Assembly: GCF_001423965.1 (NCBI RefSeq)
Contig: NZ_LMPV01000006.1
Span: forward strand, 310,001-374,000
Source of the DNA: Exiguobacterium sp. Leaf196
GTDB lineage: Bacteria > Bacillota > Bacilli > Exiguobacteriales > Exiguobacteriaceae
DNA: 64,000 bases
Reading direction: 5' to 3'
Positions 36,396 through 44,593 of the stretch are shown here, in pieces. Each line of letters starts with the position of its first letter. The stretch's first letter is position 1. Position numbers and translations under genes: made by a program. The notes beneath the pieces were generated by a model. It had not been told where the DNA came from and ran no database searches. It was given only the letters and a program-made list of their open reading frames with translations.

Positions 36396-37271
36396 ATGGA
36401 TAAGATTGCTTGGATTACCGACAGCATGGCTTTTTTCGAGCCAGGAGAGGCTGAAAAAATCGGAGTCCATGTGATACCGACATTACTCATCTTGAACGGG
36501 GAGTCTTACCGGGAGTATGTCGATATCTCGATTGAACAATTGAATCAAAAAATGCAGGACGATTCGAAAATTTCACCTACGACTTCGCAACCGTCTTTTG
36601 GTGACTTCGTAACTCTATATGAACAGTTACTCGAAGACGGTTATGATTACGGATATGCGATTCACATCACGAGTGGCTTAAGTGGTACCTACTCCAGTTC
36701 GGTCGCTGCAGCTGAGGCTGTCGGTTTCCCGCTGTATGCGATTGATTCATACACGGGTGCTGCCAATCAACAAGAACTTGTCCGGATCGCACAGCGACTA
36801 GTAGCTTCTGGTAAAGATCCAAAGGAAGTCATGTCGACACTTGAAACGTTTAAACACAAATCGCATTTTTATCTGATTATTGGAAATATGGAGACGATGC
36901 GACGTAGTGGTCGAGTTTCAGGAAGTCAATTTTTATTAGCGAACATGCTCAACATCAAGCCGATCGTTCAATTTAATGAAGAAGGACAGCTTGTTCCTTT
37001 CAAGAAGGTACGCTCGATCAAAAAAGCATTTAAGGAAATGGTAACCGAGATCACTTCTAAAATGACAGCACAAGGAGTCTACGATCGAACACTATATATC
37101 GGTCATACGCTCGCTCATACTGCTGCTGAAGAATTGAAACGTTTGATTGTAACGGAACATCCTGAAATCAACGTTCGTATCACGCAATTCGGTCCTTCCA
37201 TCTTGGCACATGCTGGTGCTGAGACGGTCGGCGTGTTCTGGTTCGACGACATTTCTCTACCTACAACTTGA
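36396..37271 (+). CDS. DegV family fatty-acid-binding protein
   Basis: 291-residue cytosolic DegV-type protein that binds a fatty acid (FakB family) and, with the kinase FakA, presents it for phosphorylation in host-type lipid uptake. Evidence: AWITDSMAFF at the N-terminus, SPTTSQPSFGDF with the conserved Thr-Ser, HITSGLSGTYSSS near residue 96, and METMRRSGRVSGSQFLLANMLNIKPI. Preceded by GGAGGCGTCATATAC. fakA is not here. Confidence 0.9.
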   Translation: MDKIAWITDSMAFFEPGEAEKIGVHVIPTLLILNGESYREYVDISIEQLNQKMQDDSKISPTTSQPSFGDFVTLYEQLLEDGYDYGYAIHITSGLSGTYSSSVAAAEAVGFPLYAIDSYTGAANQQELVRIAQRLVASGKDPKEVMSTLETFKHKSHFYLIIGNMETMRRSGRVSGSQFLLANMLNIKPIVQFNEEGQLVPFKKVRSIKKAFKEMVTEITSKMTAQGVYDRTLYIGHTLAHTAAEELKRLIVTEHPEINVRITQFGPSILAHAGAETVGVFWFDDISLPTT

Positions 37272-37286
37272 TACCTAACATTAAAA

Positions 37287-37331
37287 AATAAAGAACCGGA
37301 CGGTCTTAAAAAGACCGTCCGGTTCTTTATT
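37287..37331 (+). terminator. Strong bidirectional terminator between degV and the HAD gene
   Basis: Perfect stem of about 21 pairs (37287-37307 with 37310-37330), core AAGAACCGGACGGTCTT; T-rich on both strands. Confidence 0.92.
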
Positions 37332-37824
37332 TTGTTTCGTATTTACGAAATAATTCTTCTAGCAACATCGCTTCGTCCAACGTACGATGAATCGGTTCGT
37401 GCGGAAGTGCGATTTGATTCGATAATGTGTCGGAAGGATATACATCAAACGACACTTGTTCCATCTCAATAAGATACTCAAGGATAGAATCAAGGGAGCT
37501 TTCCTTTTTAAATTGACGAAGCCAGTTTTCATATCGACGATCTACTTTTCCTTCTTTCAGCAATATCTCTCCACTAGCAATGATTGCCCATTTAGGCGGC
37601 GCATCGATTTGGAAAAGTTCCAACTGCTGATATTCTTCCATCGTTCGTTTCGTCACCGGAATGACACCGTTGATTGAGACCAATCGTTTTAATCTAAGAT
37701 GCGCTCGCATCGTCATGAATCGCGGTCGTCCGGCGACTCGCTCAACAAGCAAGGTCGGTTTATCAATAGAACGCATCGTTTCTTCATCAAATAATAAACT
37801 ATGATCTACATCTAATACTAGCAT
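37327..37824 (-). CDS. Truncated HAD-superfamily (sucrose-phosphatase-like) protein
   Basis: 165 residues. The N-terminus LVLDVDHSLLFDEETM has HAD motif I (DVD), and VSINGVIPVTKRTMEEYQQLELFQIDAPPKWAIIASGEILLKEG matches motif II and the cap of the type represented by VPVTTRTLEQYRR. Full-length members run to about 260 residues with motif III lysine and motif IV GDxxND; neither is present, since the frame ends at a strong terminator. Either inactive or a distinct short form. It starts on the PAP2 stop (one-base overlap), so the three genes at 37327-38986 are an operon. Confidence 0.65.
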   Translation of the reverse strand: MLVLDVDHSLLFDEETMRSIDKPTLLVERVAGRPRFMTMRAHLRLKRLVSINGVIPVTKRTMEEYQQLELFQIDAPPKWAIIASGEILLKEGKVDRRYENWLRQFKKESSLDSILEYLIEMEQVSFDVYPSDTLSNQIALPHEPIHRTLDEAMLLEELFRKYETK

Positions 37825-38444
37825 TAAGACACTCCTTTTTTTCTGCGGGAGACGATGAATGCATAGGAGCTACATAAAAGAATCGCTGCAAAACAATAAC
37901 CACCGATGACGTCTGAAAAATAATGAACGTTTAAAATGATGCGGGAAGCTCCCATGGCAAGAAATAACCCAATCGTCAACACCGATACGATTACTTTGCC
38001 AGTCGTTTTTAAATGCCGGAAAGCGACGACAAGAAATCCTACATATACAGCGAATGCCATCGCGGAATGACCACTTGGAAAACTATAGCCAACACCACCA
38101 ACTAACTCATTCAATGAAGGACGTTCTCGTACGAAGGCAAATTTGACGACTTGATTCAACGCTCCTACAGAGATTGCCATCAATACATACCAAATACTTG
38201 CGATACGATCTCGCCATAAGACATAACTCACTACTCCAAGTAACACCGTCATTGTCATCGCCCCAGGACCAGAGCCTAGTTGAGTGAACCAAGAGACATA
38301 GTCCCCTGGAACATGTTGAGACATGTACGACGATAATTGAGCGTCAAATAAAAAATAGCCCGTCATTCGAATCGAGACGGCGATGATCACGAACAAGACG
38401 ACAGCGATGGATGCACCCACCCACGCCGCTCTTGCCCCCCGCAT
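37824..38444 (-). CDS. PAP2-family membrane phosphatase
   Basis: Integral membrane phosphatase of 206 residues with six helices. The three PAP2 motifs are KFAFVRERP (residues ~108-116), YSFPSGHSAMA (~128-138) and RIILNVHYFSDVIGG (~162-176). Such enzymes dephosphorylate undecaprenyl pyrophosphate, phosphatidic acid or phosphatidylglycerol phosphate; which one is not clear. It begins immediately after the PgpA-like gene (shared base at 38444), pointing to a joint role in lipid phosphate metabolism. Confidence 0.88.
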   Translation of the reverse strand: MRGARAAWVGASIAVVLFVIIAVSIRMTGYFLFDAQLSSYMSQHVPGDYVSWFTQLGSGPGAMTMTVLLGVVSYVLWRDRIASIWYVLMAISVGALNQVVKFAFVRERPSLNELVGGVGYSFPSGHSAMAFAVYVGFLVVAFRHLKTTGKVIVSVLTIGLFLAMGASRIILNVHYFSDVIGGYCFAAILLCSSYAFIVSRRKKGVS

Positions 38445-38986
38445 TAGTATGTCCCCTTACGTTCTTCTAATTCTTCTGCTGAATAATCTTCCTTATCCCG
38501 CAAACGATGCGCCAAACGCCCTGATGCATTTGCTGCGATGGCTGCAACGATATCGTCCATGAACGTATTGACTTTTCCGTCTCCGAGCTTCGTATCCAGT
38601 TCTTTGATGATCCCAACCTTCGCCTTATCCAAATATCCGAATGTCGTAACAGCGATAGAACCGTACGTATTGACAGCACCAATCGCGATCGTTTCATCTA
38701 CGCCAAATAATCCTTCATCGCTTTGGATGATGGACAAGAGTGGTTCTGATAATAATCCTTTTTCAGCAAGAATATCTAATTCTGCCCCGACAAGGATCGC
38801 ATGTTGTAATTCACGCTTTTCAAGAACTCGTTCAACCGAACTGACACATGTTTCTACTGTCAGATCCACTGTGTATGGTGCTTGCATTTGGTAAACGATC
38901 TCAGCAATCGCATGAATCGTCACCCCGCGTTCATGTAACTTGTCAATTGCTGCTTGTTTGACCTCTTTTGAATGTGTTTTCTTCAT
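38444..38986 (-). CDS. Phosphatidylglycerophosphatase A-like protein (YutG type)
   Basis: 180-residue PgpA-fold protein: HERGVTIHAIAEIVYQMQAPY near the start, VLEKRELQHAILVGAELDILAEKG, DTKLGDGKVNTFMDDIVAAIAANASGRLAHRL with the acidic metal-binding residues. It matches the Firmicute YutG/PgpP-like group, in which B. subtilis YutG makes phosphatidylglycerol from its phosphate. Start ATG 38986 follows AGGTGGATACAGTC. A cardiolipin synthase is at 49110, so phospholipid head-group steps are represented. Confidence 0.82.
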   Translation of the reverse strand: MKKTHSKEVKQAAIDKLHERGVTIHAIAEIVYQMQAPYTVDLTVETCVSSVERVLEKRELQHAILVGAELDILAEKGLLSEPLLSIIQSDEGLFGVDETIAIGAVNTYGSIAVTTFGYLDKAKVGIIKELDTKLGDGKVNTFMDDIVAAIAANASGRLAHRLRDKEDYSAEELEERKGTY

Positions 38987-39131
38987 GACTGTATCCACCT
39001 CTCCAACAAAGTACTTCATTAGTATACACGGATTCTAAAGCTCCTCTCAAACTTCTTTGACATCGACGCCAGAATCCGTCATGATTATTTTGTAAAGCGT
39101 TATCATTTCAGGGGAAAGTAGGGGATTTTCG

Positions 39132-39644
39132 ATGAACATCGGGGTTGTATTGTTTCCATCGAAACGCGTTCAAGATTTTGCCAATTCATACCGAAAGAGA
39201 TATGACTCGAAGTATTCACTGATCACACCGCACATCACGTTACGAGAGCGGATGGGAGTCGATGAGACAGAATTAGATCACATCGTGACAGAGTTAAATC
39301 GAATCGCGTCTGAAACGAAACCGGTCAATCTGCACATCCAAGGAGCACGGTCGTTCCATCCGACGAACAATGTCTTGTTCCTTAAAGTAATGCCATCGGA
39401 TGAGTTAGAACAATTACATCGCGCCTTGCATACAGGACCACTCGCACATAATCCGAAATACGATTTCTTGCCACATATCACGATTGGTCAAGAACTGTCG
39501 GATGTCGAATTGTTCGATGTACTAGAACGTCTCAAGATGGAAGATATCCGTTTCCAAGAAGATGTCACGAAAATGGCTTTATTGTATGAACTGGAAAATG
39601 GAGCTTGGAGTGTCTACGAGACATTCCGCTTTACAGGTCAATGA
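39132..39644 (+). CDS. yjcG: YjcG-type 2H phosphoesterase/RNA ligase-like protein
   Basis: 170-residue protein of the UPF0477/YjcG family in the 2H phosphoesterase superfamily. The two catalytic HxT motifs are PHITLRE (residues ~34-40) and PHITIGQ (~113-119). Members resemble 2'-5' RNA ligases/cyclic phosphodiesterases; cellular substrate unknown. Ribosome site GGGGATTTTCG precedes the ATG. Ends in a perfect hairpin that lies inside the next, convergent small gene. Confidence 0.9.
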   Translation: MNIGVVLFPSKRVQDFANSYRKRYDSKYSLITPHITLRERMGVDETELDHIVTELNRIASETKPVNLHIQGARSFHPTNNVLFLKVMPSDELEQLHRALHTGPLAHNPKYDFLPHITIGQELSDVELFDVLERLKMEDIRFQEDVTKMALLYELENGAWSVYETFRFTGQ

Positions 39645-39648
39645 ATGA

Positions 39649-39867
39649 TTAAACTTCCCGGTCGAAGCTTCGACCGGGAAGTTTTAGTTCTGGTAACACT
39701 CCATATGCATTCGCCTGTTCTTCTAAAAAATCTTGCGTTTCATGTTCTCGATAAGGATCGACTGGGCGTATCGGTTGAACCCTTGCGACCGGTTCAGTTT
39801 TCAGTTGTGGGTCGACTCGTACTTGACGATTCACATATTGTACGACCGTAAAATCGATTGCGTTCAT
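39649..39867 (-). CDS. Small hypothetical protein, C-terminus encoded by a terminator hairpin
   Basis: 72-residue proline/valine-rich protein (MNAIDFTVVQYVNRQVRVDP...VARVQPIRPVDPYREHETQDFLEEQ). Not recognised. AGAGGAAGTGCAGAGG precedes ATG 39867. The last eleven codons (LKLPGRSFDREV) and the stop coincide with the yjcG terminator, so the tail is dictated by the hairpin sequence. Supported by start and coding-like composition only; homologues are needed. Confidence 0.55.
   Translation of the reverse strand: MNAIDFTVVQYVNRQVRVDPQLKTEPVARVQPIRPVDPYREHETQDFLEEQANAYGVLPELKLPGRSFDREV
39650..39686 (+). terminator. Perfect bidirectional hairpin between yjcG and the small gene
   Basis: Stem AAACTTCCCGGTCGAAG (39651-39667) with its complement up to 39684, then TTTTAG. 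Serves yjcG and, reversed, the convergent small gene. Confidence 0.9.
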
Positions 39868-39934
39868 CCTCTGCACTTCCTCTCCCCTTCTAATTCTAAC
39901 GTTGTTTATAATTGACACTTCCCCGATTAAGCAC

Positions 39935-39973
39935 AAAAAAAACCAAGCTCCCCTCCTAAGGGAAGCCCGGTTC
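39935..39973 (-). terminator. Terminator of fabI
   Basis: Minus-strand stem CCGGGCTTCCCT/AGGGGAGCTTGG with minor mismatch, loop TAGG and eight T, directly after the fabI stop. Confidence 0.87.
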
Positions 39974-39986
39974 ACTAAATCACCTA

Positions 39987-40760
39987 TTACAGAATGTGGA
40001 ATCCACTATCGACGTGAAGGATTTCTCCTGTTACACCACTCGACATTTGCGAAAGTAAGAATAATCCACTCTGACCGATTTGTTCCGTCGTAACGTTACG
40101 GTGAAGTGGCGCGCGTTCTTCGATGCTATCAAGGATTGAGTTGAAATCGCCAACACCTTTTGCTGAAACTGTCCGGATCGGACCAGCAGAGATCGCATTG
40201 ACACGAACACCTTGCTGTCCGTATTCAGCAGCGAGATAACGAACGCTAGCATCTAATGCTGCTTTCGCAACACCCATGACGTTGTAGTTCGGAACCATCT
40301 TCTCACCACCAAGGTACGTCAATGTGATGACAGATGCGTCTTCTGTAAAGAAGTCTTTCGCTGCCTTGACGACTGCCGTCAGACTGTAGGCAGAGATATC
40401 AAGTGCTTGCGCGAACTGTTCACGTGTCACACCAGAAAATTCACCACGAAGTGCTTCTTTATCCGCGAATGCGATTGAGTGAGCGATTCCTGAAATCTTA
40501 CCGTGATCCGCATGGATCGTCTGGAAGACCTGTTCGATTTCTTCATCACTCGTGACATCACACGTATAATAAGAAGCCGGACGTGATAATTCCTGTCCTA
40601 ATTTTTCAAGTGGTGCTTTGAAACGTTCCCCGACATATGTAAATGCGAGGCTTGCTCCAGCAGCGTCGAGTGCACGTGCGATGCCCCATGCAATCGAACG
40701 TTGGTTGATGACGCCCATGACGACGTACGTCTTGCCTTCGAGTGAAGGATAAATATTCAT
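39987..40760 (-). CDS. fabI: Enoyl-[acyl-carrier-protein] reductase FabI
   Basis: NAD(P)H-dependent last reduction in type II fatty-acid elongation; the target of triclosan-like inhibitors. 257 residues of the short-chain dehydrogenase fold: GKTYVVMGVINQRSIAWGIARALDAAGA, VITLTYLGGEKMVPNYNVMGVAKAALDASVRYLA with the catalytic Tyr-x6-Lys, and VRVNAISAGPIRTVSAKGV. Preceded by CAAGGGGGACTTTATC (GGGGG at 9 bases). The promoter and FapR site upstream are described separately. Confidence 0.96.
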   Translation of the reverse strand: MNIYPSLEGKTYVVMGVINQRSIAWGIARALDAAGASLAFTYVGERFKAPLEKLGQELSRPASYYTCDVTSDEEIEQVFQTIHADHGKISGIAHSIAFADKEALRGEFSGVTREQFAQALDISAYSLTAVVKAAKDFFTEDASVITLTYLGGEKMVPNYNVMGVAKAALDASVRYLAAEYGQQGVRVNAISAGPIRTVSAKGVGDFNSILDSIEERAPLHRNVTTEQIGQSGLFLLSQMSSGVTGEILHVDSGFHIL

Positions 40761-40778
40761 GATAAAGTCCCCCTTGAA

Positions 40779-40795
40779 TTAGTACCTGGTAATAA
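40779..40795 (-). promoter_or_regulatory. FapR operator upstream of fabI
   Basis: TTAGTACCTGGTAATAA matches the FapR operator (TTAGTACCTRGTCTTAA core) in 15 of 17 positions. It lies downstream of the -10 and ends 19 bases before fabI, the usual place for FapR repression relieved by malonyl-CoA. FapR is expected elsewhere in the chromosome. Confidence 0.8.
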
Positions 40796-40806
40796 AACCT
40801 ATCTTC

Positions 40807-40835
40807 AGGTTACAAAAACGTAACGCTTCTGTCAA
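40807..40835 (-). promoter_or_regulatory. fabI promoter
   Basis: Minus strand -35 TTGACA (40835-40830), 17-base spacer, -10 TAACCT (40812-40807); transcript start expected near 40800, just ahead of the FapR site. Confidence 0.7.
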
Positions 40836-40904
40836 CCATCGCTCTTGATATTGCGGATTTGATAAATTACGGTAATATATAAAGTGATAGAAAGTAGGGA
40901 TGAA

Positions 40905-42074
40905 ATGAATCGATTCAAATCATTTACACAACGTTATGATCATACGTTGTTGTTTTTACTCGCCTGTCTGATGGTCATCAGCGTCATCGCCATCTACACG
41001 GCCCAACCTTCGCTTAAAGGCGCCATCAGTGCCATCAACTTCTCCGCCAAACAAATTCAGTGGTATGTCATCGGTTTCATGGCGTTATCCGTCGTCATTT
41101 TCATCGATTATGAACAGTTGAAGCGATTCCACTGGTTTTTATACGGAGCTGGTATCCTGTCATTGATTGGTCTTGTTGTTCTTCGAAACACTCCAGTCGT
41201 TACTGAAATCAAAGGGGCATACGGGTGGTATCAATTCCCGGTCATTGGTACAGTTCAACCGGCTGAGTTCATGAAATTCTTTTTGATTGTTTCGCTGGCA
41301 GCTGTCATCACCGAGCACAATGCCCGTTATGTTCAACACGAACGCGACTTCTTATTGCTCGTTAAAATGGTTGCTGTCACGGCTTTGCCACTTGGTCTCA
41401 TTATCATCCAACCCGATTTAGGGATCGGTTTGATCTTATGTGTCATTCTTGCATGTGCCATGTTGTTATCTGGACTGAACTGGAAATGGCTCTTGACGAT
41501 GTTTGCCCTGTTCGCAGGTTCTGTCATCATCTTCTTTTACCTGTTTTATTTCCACAACGACTTACTCGCAACGTTTTTTCCAGGTCACGCGATGAACCGG
41601 ATCATGGCTTGGTTGCAACCTTTTGAATATGCGGATGATCTCTCGTATCAGCTCGTCCAAGCAATCAATGCAACAGGTTCTGGTCAAATGTTTGGGGTTG
41701 GATACGGAAAACTGCAGGTATTCGTTCCGGAACTGCATACGGACTTCATCTTTACGACGATTGCCTCCCACTATGGTTTCATCGGGGCTGCCATCGTATT
41801 GATCGTCTTATTCCTATTCGTCTATCGCTTAATTCAAATTGCTCTTGAGACGGCAGATCCATTTGGTACCTATATCGTGACAGGGTATGTCGCCATGTTC
41901 ACGTTCCAAATCTTCCAGAACATCGGAATGACGATCGGTGTCTTACCGATCACAGGTCTTCCCCTACCATTCATCAGTTATGGTGGATCAACGATGATCG
42001 TAAACCTCGTCGGTCTAGGATTAATTATGGCAATCGCTTCTCAGTCTCGGATTTCCATGTTTGATGAAGATTAA
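40905..42074 (+). CDS. rodA: Rod-shape peptidoglycan polymerase RodA
   Basis: SEDS glycosyltransferase for lateral wall elongation, partner of a class B PBP. 389 residues, ten transmembrane segments. Diagnostics: WYQFPVIGTVQPAEFMKFFLIV, IIIQPDLGIGLIL, GVGYGKLQVFVPELHTDFIFTTIASHYGFIGA and GLPLPFISYGGSTMIVNLVGLGL. RodA rather than FtsW because the TDFIFTTIASHYGFIG form is RodA-like and the chromosome already has ftsW next to pyc. ATG 40905 follows GTAGGGATGAA. Confidence 0.85.
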   Translation: MNRFKSFTQRYDHTLLFLLACLMVISVIAIYTAQPSLKGAISAINFSAKQIQWYVIGFMALSVVIFIDYEQLKRFHWFLYGAGILSLIGLVVLRNTPVVTEIKGAYGWYQFPVIGTVQPAEFMKFFLIVSLAAVITEHNARYVQHERDFLLLVKMVAVTALPLGLIIIQPDLGIGLILCVILACAMLLSGLNWKWLLTMFALFAGSVIIFFYLFYFHNDLLATFFPGHAMNRIMAWLQPFEYADDLSYQLVQAINATGSGQMFGVGYGKLQVFVPELHTDFIFTTIASHYGFIGAAIVLIVLFLFVYRLIQIALETADPFGTYIVTGYVAMFTFQIFQNIGMTIGVLPITGLPLPFISYGGSTMIVNLVGLGLIMAIASQSRISMFDED

Positions 42075-42075
42075 T

Positions 42076-42126
42076 CGCATACGAGAAAAGGCAGTGGATT
42101 AACTCCACTGCCTTTTCTCGTATGTC
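42076..42126 (+). terminator. Bidirectional terminator between rodA and rluA-type gene
   Basis: About 21-pair perfect stem CATACGAGAAAAGGCAGTGG (42079-42098) with its complement 42106-42125; T-containing arms on both strands close the convergent genes. Confidence 0.92.
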
Positions 42127-42128
42127 CA

Positions 42129-43013
42129 TTATTCTAATCGAAGATCTTCGGGAAGCGGCGCTTCAAATCGGACACGTTCTCCTGTCGCAGGGTGAAGGAA
42201 CGTCGCTGATGCGCTATGGAGTGCTTGACGCGGGAGCAATGGTTCACCCTGATACATCGTATCTCCAATCAAAGGATGTCCTAAAAAGGCAAGATGGACA
42301 CGAATTTGGTGCGTCCGTCCCGTCTCTAGTCGAATATTTAGTAAGGAAAACTCTCGATCCAAGGCTTGGACCCGTCGACTATTTAAAATATGCGTAATGG
42401 CCCGTTGACCATCCGGTCGTACCATTCGTTCCATGAAGGAATGATCGGTTTGACCGATTGGTTGATTAATCGTTTGTACCGGCACATGTCCGGGTGCATA
42501 GGCTAAATAATGCCGCTCTAATTCGTTCGATCGTTGCATGAGACTCATCCGGTGGTGGGCAAGTCCGTGTTTTGCGAATAAGACGAGACCACTCGTGTCT
42601 CGATCGAGTCGATTGACGATATGGATCGCATACGGAATTCCTTGTTTTCGATAATAACCAAGAACATAATTCGACAATGAGTGTTCCGGATGCAATCGTG
42701 ACGGAATCGATGCCATCCCTGGTGGTTTATTGACGACGAGTAACCAATCATCTTCAAACAAAATATCGAGTTCCCCTTCTGTCGCTACCATGTCCGGTGC
42801 TGGTGTTTCTTCCGGGAAGAAGACGTGGACACGGTCACCCGCGCACAAGACGTCGTGGACGTTGACATGATGACCGTTCCGCGTGATATCTCCATGATTT
42901 TTGATTGATACTAACATTTTTCGTGAGATACCTAGACGGGTCGTACAAAAATGACTGACGCGCCAGCCATCCTCGATATCAGTAACCGTCTGTTGTAGCT
43001 GAAATCCATTCAT
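42129..43013 (-). CDS. RluA-family 23S rRNA/tRNA pseudouridine synthase
   Basis: 294-residue pseudouridine synthase (YjbO type). An N-terminal S4-like RNA-binding region (residues 15-75, KNHGDITRNGHHVNVHDVLCAGDRV) is followed by the RluA catalytic motif HIVNRLDRDTSGLVLFAK with the catalytic Asp, then RLETGRTHQIRVHLAFLGHPLIGDTMY. RNA target unknown; RluD-like 23S modification is likely. It is third in the operon relQ-nadK-rluA, the order known from yjbM-yjbN-yjbO. Confidence 0.9.
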   Translation of the reverse strand: MNGFQLQQTVTDIEDGWRVSHFCTTRLGISRKMLVSIKNHGDITRNGHHVNVHDVLCAGDRVHVFFPEETPAPDMVATEGELDILFEDDWLLVVNKPPGMASIPSRLHPEHSLSNYVLGYYRKQGIPYAIHIVNRLDRDTSGLVLFAKHGLAHHRMSLMQRSNELERHYLAYAPGHVPVQTINQPIGQTDHSFMERMVRPDGQRAITHILNSRRVQALDREFSLLNIRLETGRTHQIRVHLAFLGHPLIGDTMYQGEPLLPRQALHSASATFLHPATGERVRFEAPLPEDLRLE

Positions 43014-43038
43014 GTTTCCATTTCCTTTACATACTGCG

Positions 43039-43842
43039 TCAACGTCTTTCGTCTGCTAGGAAAGATTCCCGCACCCGTTGCCAAAACGGGAAAGAACGAA
43101 AACGAGCAAATTTCACTTTTTTATCTGATACCCGACACCGGATCGATGTCACATTTTGATGGACAATCGAAGCATAGTGGTCATAGGTCATCTGAAAATC
43201 AATCGGATTGACGGGACGAATTTCGACATCATGATGTTTCGGTAACAACATCGGTGAGCCGATCGTCCGGTAAACACGATTATTGATCGAAGCCATTTCT
43301 GTGATTTGGATCGCTTCGAGTGCCGGGTGGACGATCGCACCGCCGAGTGCTTTATTGTACGCTGTCGAACCAGAGGGTGTCGATACACATAACCCGTCAC
43401 CTCGAAACGTTTCGAAATAGTCGCCTCGAATCGATAAATCGCAGACGAGTGTTTGATTGAAACTTTTGATCGTACACTCGTTCAAAGCAAGCAGTTGATT
43501 ATGCGAGCCATCCGCATAGTCAATTGATAGTTCAAGCAGCGGGTATTCGACCGTCGCTAAATCCTGCTTCGCGATATGATCAATCAACTCATCCATCTCT
43601 TCAGGACGCCAATCCGCATAAAAACCAAGGTGCCCTGTATGAATCCCTACAAGGGTAATCGTCTCTACTTGATCGAGATACGAATGGAACGCTTGTAACA
43701 TTGTCCCGTCCCCCCCGATTGAAACGACGATTTCCGGTTGACTGACATCAAGCACACATCCCCGCTCCGTCAACGCCTGCTCGAGTTGTTGTTTTAGCGC
43801 ATGAGAACGCTCATCATCACGAGCCGTGATTGCAAAACGCAT
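43039..43842 (-). CDS. nadK: NAD kinase
   Basis: Phosphorylates NAD+ to NADP+. 267 residues with the GGDGTML motif (VVSIGGDGTMLQAFHSY near residue 45), GFYADWRPEEMDELI, and the substrate loop GDGLCVSTPSGSTAYNKALGGAIVHPALEAIQ. The start is ATG 43842, five bases after AGGGGG; a start at 43848 overlaps that site. Lies four bases downstream of relQ and 25 upstream of rluA. Confidence 0.95.
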   Translation of the reverse strand: MRFAITARDDERSHALKQQLEQALTERGCVLDVSQPEIVVSIGGDGTMLQAFHSYLDQVETITLVGIHTGHLGFYADWRPEEMDELIDHIAKQDLATVEYPLLELSIDYADGSHNQLLALNECTIKSFNQTLVCDLSIRGDYFETFRGDGLCVSTPSGSTAYNKALGGAIVHPALEAIQITEMASINNRVYRTIGSPMLLPKHHDVEIRPVNPIDFQMTYDHYASIVHQNVTSIRCRVSDKKVKFARFRSFPFWQRVRESFLADERR

Positions 43843-43852
43843 GGTCATCCCC

Positions 43853-44497
43853 CTACTCTTTTAATCGTTCCGACGCCTTAGCGTCGCGTTGAAAGACGAG
43901 TTGCGCGTCTTGAATTTCTACTTTCAATTGACTCATCTCCGCGTCAAGCAAAAATGCCGCTTCTGCCGCACGCCGCAGGCGCTCCCGTGTTTCTTCCGGA
44001 ATGTTCCCTTGGTACTTGTAATTTAACGAGTGTTCGATCGTCGCCCAAAAGTTCATCGCAAGCGTACGAATTTGAATCTCGACTAATGTCGGTACTTCAC
44101 CTTCGATCGTCTGTACTGGATAAGCAATGATGACATGATACGATCGATAACCACTATCCTTCTTTTGAGTGATGTAGTTACGTTCCTCGACGATTTTAAA
44201 ATCACCGCGCGAACGTAATAGTTCAAGAACATGAATGATATCATCGACGAATTGACACATGATGCGTAATCCGGCAATATCCTGCATATCTTGTTCCAAT
44301 GATTCACGCGCAATTGCTTTTCGTTCTGCTTTTTGAAGAATGCTTTTTACAGGTTTGACCCGTCCTGTGACAAATTCAATCGGTGAATGCTCTCCCCGTT
44401 GCTGAAATTGTTTACGAATCGCTTTTAGCTTTACTTTCAACTCATCGACCGCGATTTGATACGGCGCAAGAAATAAATCCCAATTTTCTTTTGTCAT
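43853..44497 (-). CDS. relQ: Small alarmone synthetase RelQ (SasB/YjbM)
   Basis: 214-residue stand-alone (p)ppGpp synthetase without a hydrolase domain. Synthetase motifs: DIAGLRIMCQFVDDIIHVLELL (near residue 84), EERNYITQKKDSGYRSYHVII and VEIQIRTLAMNFWATIEHSLNYKY. The C-terminal helices contain conserved charged residues used in tetramerisation. ATG 44497 gives MTKENWDLFLAPYQIAVDELKVKL, the RelQ start; a GTG at 44512 is in frame upstream. Operon with nadK and rluA. Confidence 0.93.
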   Translation of the reverse strand: MTKENWDLFLAPYQIAVDELKVKLKAIRKQFQQRGEHSPIEFVTGRVKPVKSILQKAERKAIARESLEQDMQDIAGLRIMCQFVDDIIHVLELLRSRGDFKIVEERNYITQKKDSGYRSYHVIIAYPVQTIEGEVPTLVEIQIRTLAMNFWATIEHSLNYKYQGNIPEETRERLRRAAEAAFLLDAEMSQLKVEIQDAQLVFQRDAKASERLKE

Positions 44498-44593
44498 CTG
44501 ATTTGTCACCACTTTTAATCGAATAGTATTGGTTCAGTGCCTGTTCCTACCTCATTCATGTTATCATATTTTCAGACATTCAACTAGAAAGGC

